Shown here one piece after another: positions 1-5,927 of a DNA stretch of 6,997 nucleotides. Position 1 is the stretch's first letter; every line of letters begins with the position of its first letter. Source of the DNA: Acidobacteriota bacterium (GTDB lineage Bacteria; Acidobacteriota; Terriglobia; Terriglobales; Acidobacteriaceae). The notes below the pieces were generated by a model. That model was not told the origin of the DNA. It made no database searches and saw nothing but the letters and a program-made list of their open reading frames with translations. Position numbers and translations under genes: made by a program. Where the stretch lies: contig JAJYAE010000229.1 in NCBI GenBank assembly GCA_021779695.1, forward strand, positions 1-6,997. Direction: 5' to 3'.

Positions 1-1
1 G

Positions 2-1297
2 CGCGACGAGACGAGGCGTGGTCAGGGTGCGCCAACGCCGTTTCGGATGAGCGCGGACACCATGACGGGACAATTCGGAGCGGGGTCGGCGCTGACCGAG
101 ATGACCGGGAGCGGTCACGCGGAGATTGATCAGACAACAGCGACGGGGACTCGGCAGAGCACGCGCGGCGATCGGCTGGTGGCGCAGTTTGCGGCAGGAG
201 AGAATGGCGGCCACTCGCAGCGGATTGAGCCTGCGGCCGGATCGCTGGGCGCATCGCGGGTGCAGAGCGCGACGGTGGAAGGGCATGTGGTGCTGACGCA
301 ACAGCCGCCGGCGGGGGCCAGGGGATCTGGCGCGGCAGGTCTGCGTGCGATGGCCGATGAGGCTGTGTACGGGGGCGATGGGGGCAGGCTGCGGCTGACG
401 GGGACCCCGCGGGTGGAGAGTGACGGGCTGCAACTGACAGCCCGGACGATCGATGTGGCGCAGGCAACGGGCGAGGCATTGGCACGCGGGGACGTGAAAG
501 CCACATGGATGGGCGATGCGAAGAACCTGGGGTCGGGCGGAGCAGGGAATGGGCAGGCAGTGGAGGCGGCCCAACTGGGCGGCCAGGGGCCGGCGCACGC
601 GATTGCAGCAGAGGCGCATCTGAGCCAGTCAACGGGAGAGGTGGAACTGCGCGGCGGCGCGCGGCTGTGGCAACTGGGCAACTCGATCTCCGCTCCGCTG
701 ATTGTGCTGAACCGCACGAATCAGACGCTGGTTGCGCGCACGACGGCGACCACCGAGCCGGTGGAGGTGGTGATGGTGAGCGCAGCGGGTTCGCTGGCGG
801 CTGCGCCGGGCAAGACGCCTGAGCCGTCGGTGATTCGCATGCGAGGCGGGGATCTGAAGTATTCAGCAGCGGAGCGGAAGGCGGTGTTGCGCGGCGGAGT
901 TCTGGGCAGAGTGGTGGCGGAGTCGGGCGATATGACGAGCTCGTCGCGCGAGGTGGATCTGATCTTGTTGCCGCCGGGCAACCATGCGGGCAAGGATGGT
1001 GCGCCGGCGCAGGTGGACCGCATGCGCGCGTTAGGCCAGGTGGAGCTGACGGCGCAGGGACGCATCGGGAGCGGCGAGGAGCTGAATTACTCGAGCGACA
1101 CAGGCAGGTATGTGCTGACCGGCACTTCGACGCGGCCACCGCGGCTGGTGGATCCAGTGCGGGGCAGCGTGACGGGCGAGGTTTTGATTTTCAATACCCG
1201 CGATGATAGCGTCAAAGTCGAAAGCATGGGAGAGCAGACCACCACGGAGACGATTGCGCCCGCGACGCCGACGAAGCGCCGGACAGGCCCCCGATGA
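2..1297 (+). CDS. OstA/LptA-fold LPS transport protein, C-terminal part (5' end outside window)
   Basis: The reading frame is open from base 2, so the protein continues beyond the left edge and the ATG at 47 is probably internal (the residues just before it read TPFR, then MSAD). At least 431 residues are present, far more than single-domain LptA (about 185 in E. coli). I see roughly four OstA-like beta-jelly-roll units, recognisable by alternating 'A-x-A-x-Y...G...L-x-G...A-x-G-x-V' patterns: around 255-500 (ending in GDVKATW), 600-740, 830-940 ([19 protein letters not shown]) and 1010-1225 ([17 protein letters not shown], then [18 protein letters not shown]). The family binds lipid A acyl chains and bridges inner and outer membranes in the periplasm. 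The ATGA overlap with lptB supports a role in LPS export. The missing N-terminus may carry an LptC-like membrane anchor, which is inference. The C-terminal tail is basic and Pro/Thr-rich. Family recognition is firm; the exact LptA versus LptC label is not. Confidence 0.86.
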   Translation, partial: RDETRRGQGAPTPFRMSADTMTGQFGAGSALTEMTGSGHAEIDQTTATGTRQSTRGDRLVAQFAAGENGGHSQRIEPAAGSLGASRVQSATVEGHVVLTQQPPAGARGSGAAGLRAMADEAVYGGDGGRLRLTGTPRVESDGLQLTARTIDVAQATGEALARGDVKATWMGDAKNLGSGGAGNGQAVEAAQLGGQGPAHAIAAEAHLSQSTGEVELRGGARLWQLGNSISAPLIVLNRTNQTLVARTTATTEPVEVVMVSAAGSLAAAPGKTPEPSVIRMRGGDLKYSAAERKAVLRGGVLGRVVAESGDMTSSSREVDLILLPPGNHAGKDGAPAQVDRMRALGQVELTAQGRIGSGEELNYSSDTGRYVLTGTSTRPPRLVDPVRGSVTGEVLIFNTRDDSVKVESMGEQTTTETIAPATPTKRRTGPR

Positions 1298-2022
1298 ATA
1301 CTTTGAAAGCCGAGGGAATCGGCAAGTCATACAAGGGACGACAGGTCGTACGCGGCGTGGATTTGAAGATCAGCCGCGGAGAAGTGGTGGGGCTGCTGGG
1401 GCCGAACGGAGCCGGCAAGACGACGAGTTTTTATATGATCGTGGGTCTTGTGATGCCGGAAACCGGCCGGGTCATGGTGGATGACACCGACATCACGCGT
1501 GTGCCGATGTATCTGCGCGCGCGCAGTTATGGCATCAGCTATTTGCCGCAGGAGCCGTCGGTCTTTCGCAAGCTGACGGTGGAGGAGAACATCCTGGCGG
1601 TTCTGGAGGCGCAGCCGCTGGACAACCGTGAGCGGCGGGCGCGAGCGGAGCGGCTGATCAATCAGCTGAACATCGGCCATATCCGCGCCACTCGGGGGTA
1701 TGCGCTATCGGGCGGCGAACGGCGGCGGGTGGAGATTGCGCGCTCGCTTTGCATCCAGCCGAATTTTATTCTGCTCGATGAGCCGTTCAGCGGCATCGAT
1801 CCCATCGCCGTGCTGGAGCTACAGAAGATTATCTTCGACCTGAAAAATCGCGGGATTGGAATTCTGATTACCGATCACAACGTGCGCGAGACACTGAGCG
1901 TGACGGACCGCGCGTACATCATTGCAGAGGGGCGCATTATCTTCTCCGGCACCCCGCATGAGCTGGGCAACAACCCGGATGTGCGGCGGCTCTACCTGGG
2001 CGAGGGCTTCTCGCTGGGCTGA
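1294..2022 (+). CDS. lptB: LptB, LPS export ABC transporter ATP-binding protein
   Basis: This is the cytoplasmic ATPase that powers extraction of LPS from the inner membrane by LptB2FG and its passage to LptC/LptA. The 242 residues match the usual family length (241 in E. coli). Visible motifs are Walker [10 protein letters not shown] (36-44, Lys42), the Q-loop [17 protein letters not shown] (83-99, Gln86), the ABC signature LSGGE (138-142) followed by [10 protein letters not shown], Walker B FILLDE (158-163, catalytic Glu163), the D-loop SGIDP, and the H-switch TDHNVRET (His195). These spacings coincide with E. coli LptB and separate it from LivG/LivF-type ATPases. The start ATG overlaps the stop of the upstream OstA gene (ATGA), and only a weak purine stretch precedes it, so translation is probably coupled. 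All catalytic residues are intact and nothing looks unusual. Confidence 0.98.
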   Translation: MNTLKAEGIGKSYKGRQVVRGVDLKISRGEVVGLLGPNGAGKTTSFYMIVGLVMPETGRVMVDDTDITRVPMYLRARSYGISYLPQEPSVFRKLTVEENILAVLEAQPLDNRERRARAERLINQLNIGHIRATRGYALSGGERRRVEIARSLCIQPNFILLDEPFSGIDPIAVLELQKIIFDLKNRGIGILITDHNVRETLSVTDRAYIIAEGRIIFSGTPHELGNNPDVRRLYLGEGFSLG

Positions 2023-2074
2023 GCGGCGCGTGGCCTGGTTCCGGCGGTGTGAGGAGCTGAAGCAGCACCCTCGA

Positions 2075-2080
2075 TACAAT
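2075..2080 (+). promoter_or_regulatory. Candidate -10 element in the lptB-rpoN gap
   Basis: TACAAT matches the sigma-70 -10 consensus at five of six positions and lies 53 bases after the lptB stop. No convincing -35 hexamer sits 16-18 bases upstream. A second, weaker candidate is TACACT at 2202-2207, with a poor -35-like TGTCAA at 2180-2185 (16-base spacer). The 220-base gap (2023-2242) holds no gene that I can support. Its length and these elements suggest that rpoN has its own promoter rather than only read-through from lptB. Confidence 0.3.
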
Positions 2081-2242
2081 CTGGATAGACGTTTCGTCAA
2101 GAGTTGCGAGTGCAGGTCGGATGCCGAACGTGACCCTTACCAAAGCGGGACCTCGGCTGGTCAATCTGCGATATTGCGGTGTCAAGTGATTCGTCGCACA
2201 TTACACTGGAAGTAAACCCAAACGGGAAACGAGTCTCCAAAC

Positions 2243-3853
2243 ATGGCGTTGTTGCAGCCAAAACTGAATCTCAAAGTGGCTCAACGCCAGATCCTTACGC
2301 CGGGTCTGATGCAGATGGTGAGCGTTCTGGCGCTCAACAAGCTCGAGCTGAAGGAGATGATTGACGCGGAACTGGTGGAGAATCCGGTTCTGGAGGAGAT
2401 TGACGAATCGGTTCCGATGCTGGACGAGGTGGCCGGCAAGGTCGAGCAGAAGGAACGCGAAGAGCGGCTGGAGCATCTGGAAGCAGGCGCGGCGGAGACG
2501 GAATCGCAGCCCAAGGATGTTTTTGACGAGATTGATTTCGGCTCGTACTTCCAGGAGTATCTTGACCCCGGATACCGGACGCAGCCGGAGTATGAAGAGG
2601 GCGAGCGGCCTTCCTTTGAGAATTTTCTTTCGCAACCGACGACGCTGACCGACCATCTCTCGTGGCAACTTGGGTCCCTGAAGCTGGAGCCGGAACTGGA
2701 GCAGGCGGCGGAGTTTCTGATCGGTAATCTGGACGAGAATGGGTACCTTGCGGCGAGCGACGAGGAACTGGCGGCGGCGCTGGCGGGATTTGCTGTGGAG
2801 ACAGGGATGGATGCGGAAGCGGCGCTGGCGCTGGTGCGGCGCGCGGTCGACCTGATCCAGCATCTGGACCCAGCGGGAGTGGGCGCGCACGATCTGCGCG
2901 AGTGCCTGTTGATCCAGATTGCCGCACAGCAGTCTGAGTTTGCGCAGGTATTTGCGCGGAAGTCGGGGGCCGAGGCGCAGGATGAGGAGAGTCCGCATCG
3001 AAGCTTTCGGGCAGAGGCAGAGGCGCGGCTGGAGGAACGACGCCGCAGCATGGAGGTTGCCGCGCTGATCGTGGATCAGCATCTCCATCTGCTCCAGAAG
3101 CGGGATGTAAAGGAACTGGCAAAGGCGGTGCGAGTATCACCCGAGGAGACGCATGCCGGAGTGGAGTTCATCCGCACGCTCGATCCGCGGCCGGGGCAGC
3201 TTTACAACCGCGAACAGACGCGGCTGATTGAGCCGGATGTGACATTTTCCAAGCGAGGGGGCGAGTGGGCGGTCACGATGAACGAAGAGGACCAGCCCAG
3301 CTTGCGCCTGAGCCAGCGCTACCGGCGGATGCTGACGGCCGAAGGCACCGATAAAGAGGTGAAGGAGTACGTGAAGGAGCGCTTCCGCTCGGCGCTGCAA
3401 CTGATGCGCAACATTGCACAGCGGAAGAGCACGATCCTGCGGACCTGCGAGGTGATTGTGCGGCGGCAGCAGGATTTTCTGGAGCATGGGATTGAGTCGC
3501 TGCGGCCGATGATGATCAAGGAGGTGGCCGAGGAGATCGGAGTGCATCCCTCCACGGTGAGCCGGGCGGTCGCGAACAAATATGCCCATACGCCGCAGGG
3601 CGTGATTGAGCTCCGGTTCTTTTTCTCTGAAGGATCGAATGGGCCGGAAGGCGCGGATACTCCGCTGCTGGTGCTGAAGCGGAAGGTTCGCAAGCTGATT
3701 GAAGACGAAGATCCGCGCAAGCCGCTGACTGACGAACAACTGGCGGCGATGCTGCAGGCGCAGGGGATTCAACTGACGCGGCGCACGGTGGCCAAATACC
3801 GCGAGGATATGAACATCCCGTCGACGCACCAAAGGAGAAGGCGGGACGCGTGA
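2243..3853 (+). CDS. rpoN: RNA polymerase sigma-54 factor RpoN
   Basis: Alternative sigma factor that directs RNA polymerase to -24/-12 promoters, where opening depends on AAA+ activators. Region I is clear at residues 3-52 (LQPKLNLKVAQRQILTPGL, then QMVSVLALNKLELKEMIDAE and NPVLEE). An acidic region II follows (about 51-125). The core-binding domain spans about 130-365 (LIGNLDENGYLA, HLDPAGVGAHDLRECLLIQ, RTLDPRPGQL). The helix-turn-helix is at 424-446 (IKEVAEEIGVHPSTVSRAVA). The RpoN box, which reads the -24 element, is intact at 512-521 (TRRTVAKYRE) close to the C-terminus. At 536 residues it is longer than E. coli RpoN (477). Part of the excess is a charged insertion at about 230-270 within the core-binding domain, and part is a long region II. 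The ATG is fixed by region I starting immediately. The ribosome-binding site is weak (purines GGGAAACGAG at 2224-2233). Confidence 0.98.
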   Translation: MALLQPKLNLKVAQRQILTPGLMQMVSVLALNKLELKEMIDAELVENPVLEEIDESVPMLDEVAGKVEQKEREERLEHLEAGAAETESQPKDVFDEIDFGSYFQEYLDPGYRTQPEYEEGERPSFENFLSQPTTLTDHLSWQLGSLKLEPELEQAAEFLIGNLDENGYLAASDEELAAALAGFAVETGMDAEAALALVRRAVDLIQHLDPAGVGAHDLRECLLIQIAAQQSEFAQVFARKSGAEAQDEESPHRSFRAEAEARLEERRRSMEVAALIVDQHLHLLQKRDVKELAKAVRVSPEETHAGVEFIRTLDPRPGQLYNREQTRLIEPDVTFSKRGGEWAVTMNEEDQPSLRLSQRYRRMLTAEGTDKEVKEYVKERFRSALQLMRNIAQRKSTILRTCEVIVRRQQDFLEHGIESLRPMMIKEVAEEIGVHPSTVSRAVANKYAHTPQGVIELRFFFSEGSNGPEGADTPLLVLKRKVRKLIEDEDPRKPLTDEQLAAMLQAQGIQLTRRTVAKYREDMNIPSTHQRRRRDA

Positions 3854-3884
3854 GGATGGCGAAAGCGCCGGTCGCGAGGAGGTT

Positions 3885-3933
3885 CGTGCGGTTTTCGACA
3901 GTCTTGCATACGGACATTGCGCGGTTCCGCACG
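3885..3933 (+). repeat. Inverted repeat in the rpoN-hpf gap
   Basis: CGTGCGG (3885-3891) and CCGCACG (3927-3933) are exact reverse complements separated by 35 bases. A small GGCG-AAAG-CGCC hairpin (3858-3869) lies just after the rpoN stop. Neither is followed by a clean T-tract, so neither reads as a standard intrinsic terminator. They could form a weak rpoN 3' structure. A 7-bp arm pair is not rare by chance in GC-rich DNA. Confidence 0.3.
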
Positions 3934-3982
3934 TCTAAAAGTGTTCTCTTCGGAAGCGCGGTGCATGCGCAAGCCGGGGGAA

Positions 3983-3991
3983 TGCTATAGA
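3983..3991 (+). promoter_or_regulatory. Extended -10 promoter element for hpf
   Basis: TGCTATAGA contains a TGn extended -10 motif (3983-3985, TGC) followed by TATAGA (3986-3991), which matches TATAAT at five of six positions. No good -35 hexamer is present at the usual distance, which is common for extended -10 promoters. A start site near 3998 would give an hpf leader of about 55 bases, with a short CGGC/GCCG stem at 4005-4018. It lies in an otherwise gene-free 199-base gap, so hpf is likely to be transcribed separately from rpoN. Confidence 0.55.
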
Positions 3992-4041
3992 ATCCAGAGT
4001 CCTACGGCTGTGAGGCCGCGGGGAAGTACACACTGAAGAGC

Positions 4042-4046
4042 GGAGG
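4042..4046 (+). promoter_or_regulatory. hpf: Strong ribosome-binding site of hpf
   Basis: GGAGG lies 6 bases before the ATG at 4053 and fixes the start. It is the clearest Shine-Dalgarno sequence in the window; lptB, rpoN and rapZ all have weak ones. This suggests comparatively efficient translation of hpf. Confidence 0.8.
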
Positions 4047-4052
4047 CTGACA

Positions 4053-4691
4053 ATGGAAGTCGAGTTCACCGCCAGGCAGGTAAGCGTTCCGAAGGGGCTG
4101 CGAGCGCAGGCCACGGAGGGACTGGAACGAATCGCCCGCATTCTGGGCAAGACCGCGCGCGCCAGCATTATTTTCCGTGTGCAGAGGCATCTTCACATTG
4201 CGGAAGTGACGGTGAAGTCTCGCACGCAGACGATTGTGGCGGAGGGTGAGGCAGATAATCTGGCTCTGGCGCTGCGCAAGGCGTTGTCTCATGCGGAGCA
4301 CCAGGCGCAACGTCATCATGAGCGGAAGTATGAGCGGAAGCGGTTGCCGAAGGAGGAGAAGGTCATGACGGCTCCGCCGGTTGCGCGGCCGAAGACGCGG
4401 GCCGCCGAAGCGGAGGTTCTGGGCGGCAACGGCTCCCGGACGGCACGCGCGAATGGCAAAGCGAGCACTTCGATTGCGGTGCATTCGTTTCCCGTAGCGG
4501 CCACGGTGATGGAGCCGCACATTGTGAAGAGCAGCGAGGCAATAGCCATGAAGCCGCTGACGATGGAGCAGGCGGTGAAGGAAGCGGAATTTCGCGATCG
4601 CGATCTGCTGATCTTCCGCGACCCGGCCGGCCAGATGTTTGTGCTACACCGGAGACGGGACGGCCAGATGGAACTGGTGGAGATTCCCTGA
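4053..4691 (+). CDS. hpf: Ribosome hibernation promoting factor, long form (HPF/RaiA family)
   Basis: The protein binds the 30S decoding region in slow growth or stress and, in its long form, pairs 70S ribosomes into 100S dimers. Residues 1-98 form the ribosome-binding domain: MEVEFTARQVSVPKGLRAQA at the start, ITVKS-like strands (HIAEVTVKSRTQTIVAEGEA), then the helix NLALALRKALSHAEHQAQRH with the basic run HHERKYERKR. Residues 99-160 are a low-complexity Ala/Thr/Lys-rich linker. Residues 163-212 are the C-terminal dimerisation domain (KPLTMEQAVKEAEF, then DLLIFRDPAGQMFVLHRRRDGQMELVEIP). At 212 residues it is the long type, unlike the roughly 95-residue short HPF usually found after rpoN in gammaproteobacteria. 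The start is supported by GGAGG at 4042. Location between rpoN and rapZ is the conserved one. Confidence 0.95.
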   Translation: MEVEFTARQVSVPKGLRAQATEGLERIARILGKTARASIIFRVQRHLHIAEVTVKSRTQTIVAEGEADNLALALRKALSHAEHQAQRHHERKYERKRLPKEEKVMTAPPVARPKTRAAEAEVLGGNGSRTARANGKASTSIAVHSFPVAATVMEPHIVKSSEAIAMKPLTMEQAVKEAEFRDRDLLIFRDPAGQMFVLHRRRDGQMELVEIP

Positions 4692-4703
4692 CGCAGAGCG
4701 GAT

Positions 4704-4752
4704 GGCAAAACCTGCAAACCCGGCGGGACTGCGCGGACGATGCAGGCTTGCC
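4704..4752 (+). repeat. Long imperfect inverted repeat after hpf
   Basis: GGCAA (4704-4708) pairs with TTGCC (4748-4752), and CCTGCA (4711-4716) pairs with TGCAGG (4741-4746). Together they give an 11-bp stem broken by a 2x1 internal loop, around a 24-base loop. The loop contains CCCGGC (4719-4724), which is complementary to GCCGGG (4750-4755). That gives an alternative pairing in pseudoknot order (A-B-A'-B'). It begins 12 bases after the hpf stop. There is no T-tract, so it is not a classical terminator. It may be an hpf mRNA 3' structure or the leader of rapZ; the function is unknown. Confidence 0.5.
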
Positions 4753-4807
4753 GGGCTGCCTGAAGGAACTGGCCCAGGACTGAGGTCACGAAAGTTTGCA
4801 TGGGGAG

Positions 4808-4827
4808 AGGAAGATTGACATCTTCCT
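4808..4827 (+). repeat. Perfect 8-bp inverted repeat upstream of rapZ
   Basis: AGGAAGAT (4808-4815) and ATCTTCCT (4820-4827) are exact reverse complements around a 4-base centre TGAC. The site lies 38 bases before the likely rapZ start. The centre forms a perfect -35-like hexamer TTGACA (4815-4820), but no acceptable -10 is found 16-18 bases downstream, so I do not call a promoter. It could be an operator for a dimeric regulator or a short mRNA hairpin. The absence of a following T-tract argues against a terminator. Confidence 0.5.
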
Positions 4828-4865
4828 GATCCCGGTGTGTGCCTTTGCCGTTGTACGATGAGCGC

Positions 4866-5795
4866 ATGGAGCATGGACGCAAGCAGGCGCGCGGCAAAGA
4901 CGGGCGGAAGACGGCGCCCAGCCCGACGGCGAGTATCAAGCAGGACAGGGAACTGGTGATTGTGACGGGGATCTCCGGAGCGGGGAAGGCCTCGGCGTTG
5001 AAGAATTTCGAGGATCTGGGCTTTCACGCAGTCGACAACCTTCCGCTGGAACTGCTGACGGAGTTTGCAGGGCTGATGGGGAAGTCGAAAGAGATTGCGC
5101 GTGCGGCGATTGTGGTGGACGTGCGCGAGGGACAGACGCTGGACCGGTTGCCGGAGATTCTGCGGCGCGTGAATCAGATTCTGCCGACGCGCGTGGTCTT
5201 TCTGGACGCGCAGGATGCCGTGCTGGTGCGACGGTACTCCGAGACGCGGCGGCCGCACCCGCTGCGGAAATCGGAAACGGTGGAGCGCTCGATTGTGGAA
5301 GAGCGGCAGCTTCTGGAGCCGATCCGCAACCTGGCAGACACGCTGATCGATACATCCAACTTCAATGTGCATGAGCTGCGGGCACATATCCAGTCGCGCT
5401 TCGGGCATGGGGAGAAGTTGCAGACACTGCTGGTGTCGTGCCTGAGCTTTGGCTTCAAGAACGGTGTGCCGCTGGATGCGGACCTGGTGTTTGATGTGCG
5501 CTTCCTGCCGAATCCGCATTTTGTGCCGGAGTTTCGCAAGAAGACCGGGAAGGATCCAAAGGTGGCTGCTTATGTGCGGGGCTTTCCGCAGACGCAGGAG
5601 TTTCTGGACCGGGTGAGCGACCTGATGCTCTATCTACTTCCGCACTATGTGGAAGAGGGTAAGAGCTACCTGACGGTAGCCTTTGGCTGCACGGGCGGCC
5701 AGCACCGCAGCGTGATGATGGCCGAGGAGATGTCAAAGCGGCTGCGCCGGGCGGGATACAAAGTCAAGGCGCTGCATCGCGATATTCCCCGCTAG
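4866..5795 (+). CDS. rapZ: RapZ family nucleotide-binding protein (RNase adapter / amino-sugar sensor)
   Basis: In E. coli RapZ senses glucosamine-6-phosphate and delivers the sRNA GlmZ to RNase E, thereby setting GlmS levels; in other phyla the role is less clear. Numbered from ATG 4866 (309 residues), the P-loop is GISGAGKAS (35-43), followed by FEDLGFHAVDNLPLELL (48-64). Then come DVR (85-87), FLDA (112-115), the conserved RRYSETRRPHPL (122-133), and the C-terminal domain with SFGFKNGVPLDADLVFDVRF (194-213), LPNP and GCTGGQHRS (274-282). Ala42 occupies the usual Ser/Thr after the P-loop lysine. The E. coli-type basic C-terminal tail is absent; the protein ends HRDIPR. The N-terminus is about 28 residues longer than in E. 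coli, is basic and has low complexity. An in-frame GTG at 4839 would add nine residues. I prefer the ATG, although its ribosome-binding site is poor. The gene is convergent with the hydrolase gene downstream. Confidence 0.94.
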   Translation: MEHGRKQARGKDGRKTAPSPTASIKQDRELVIVTGISGAGKASALKNFEDLGFHAVDNLPLELLTEFAGLMGKSKEIARAAIVVDVREGQTLDRLPEILRRVNQILPTRVVFLDAQDAVLVRRYSETRRPHPLRKSETVERSIVEERQLLEPIRNLADTLIDTSNFNVHELRAHIQSRFGHGEKLQTLLVSCLSFGFKNGVPLDADLVFDVRFLPNPHFVPEFRKKTGKDPKVAAYVRGFPQTQEFLDRVSDLMLYLLPHYVEEGKSYLTVAFGCTGGQHRSVMMAEEMSKRLRRAGYKVKALHRDIPR

Positions 5796-5927
5796 AGCGG
5801 CTCCGCAGAAGGTGCCGCGATTTCAGACGTGCTTTGCAGGAGTTCTTTTTCTGAGGAGAACGCTACTTGGCGCCGCCACATGGGGATTTAGCAATGGAGG
5901 AAGTGTTCGAGTGAGGATTGCGCGTCC

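Noticed and set aside
3117..3133. Sigma-54-like -24/-12 element (GG-N10-GC with TGGCA and TGC) inside rpoN
   Set aside because: It is deep within the coding sequence with no gene start downstream, and GG-N10-GC matches are frequent in GC-rich DNA. TGGCA-type matches in the hpf-rapZ gap have the wrong spacing (N8).
4702..4818. A 38-codon open frame (ATG 4702 to TGA 4818) in the hpf-rapZ gap
   Set aside because: It has no good ribosome-binding site and no recognisable motif, and the composition is as expected from GC-rich non-coding DNA. It also overlaps the inverted repeat, which explains the region better.
5842..5861. GTTCT/AGAAC inverted repeat with a T-run between the convergent rapZ and hydrolase genes
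   Set aside because: A terminator is expected here, but the stem is only 5 bp and A/T-rich, and the T-run lies in the loop rather than after the stem. I see no convincing terminator in the 132-base gap 5796-5927.
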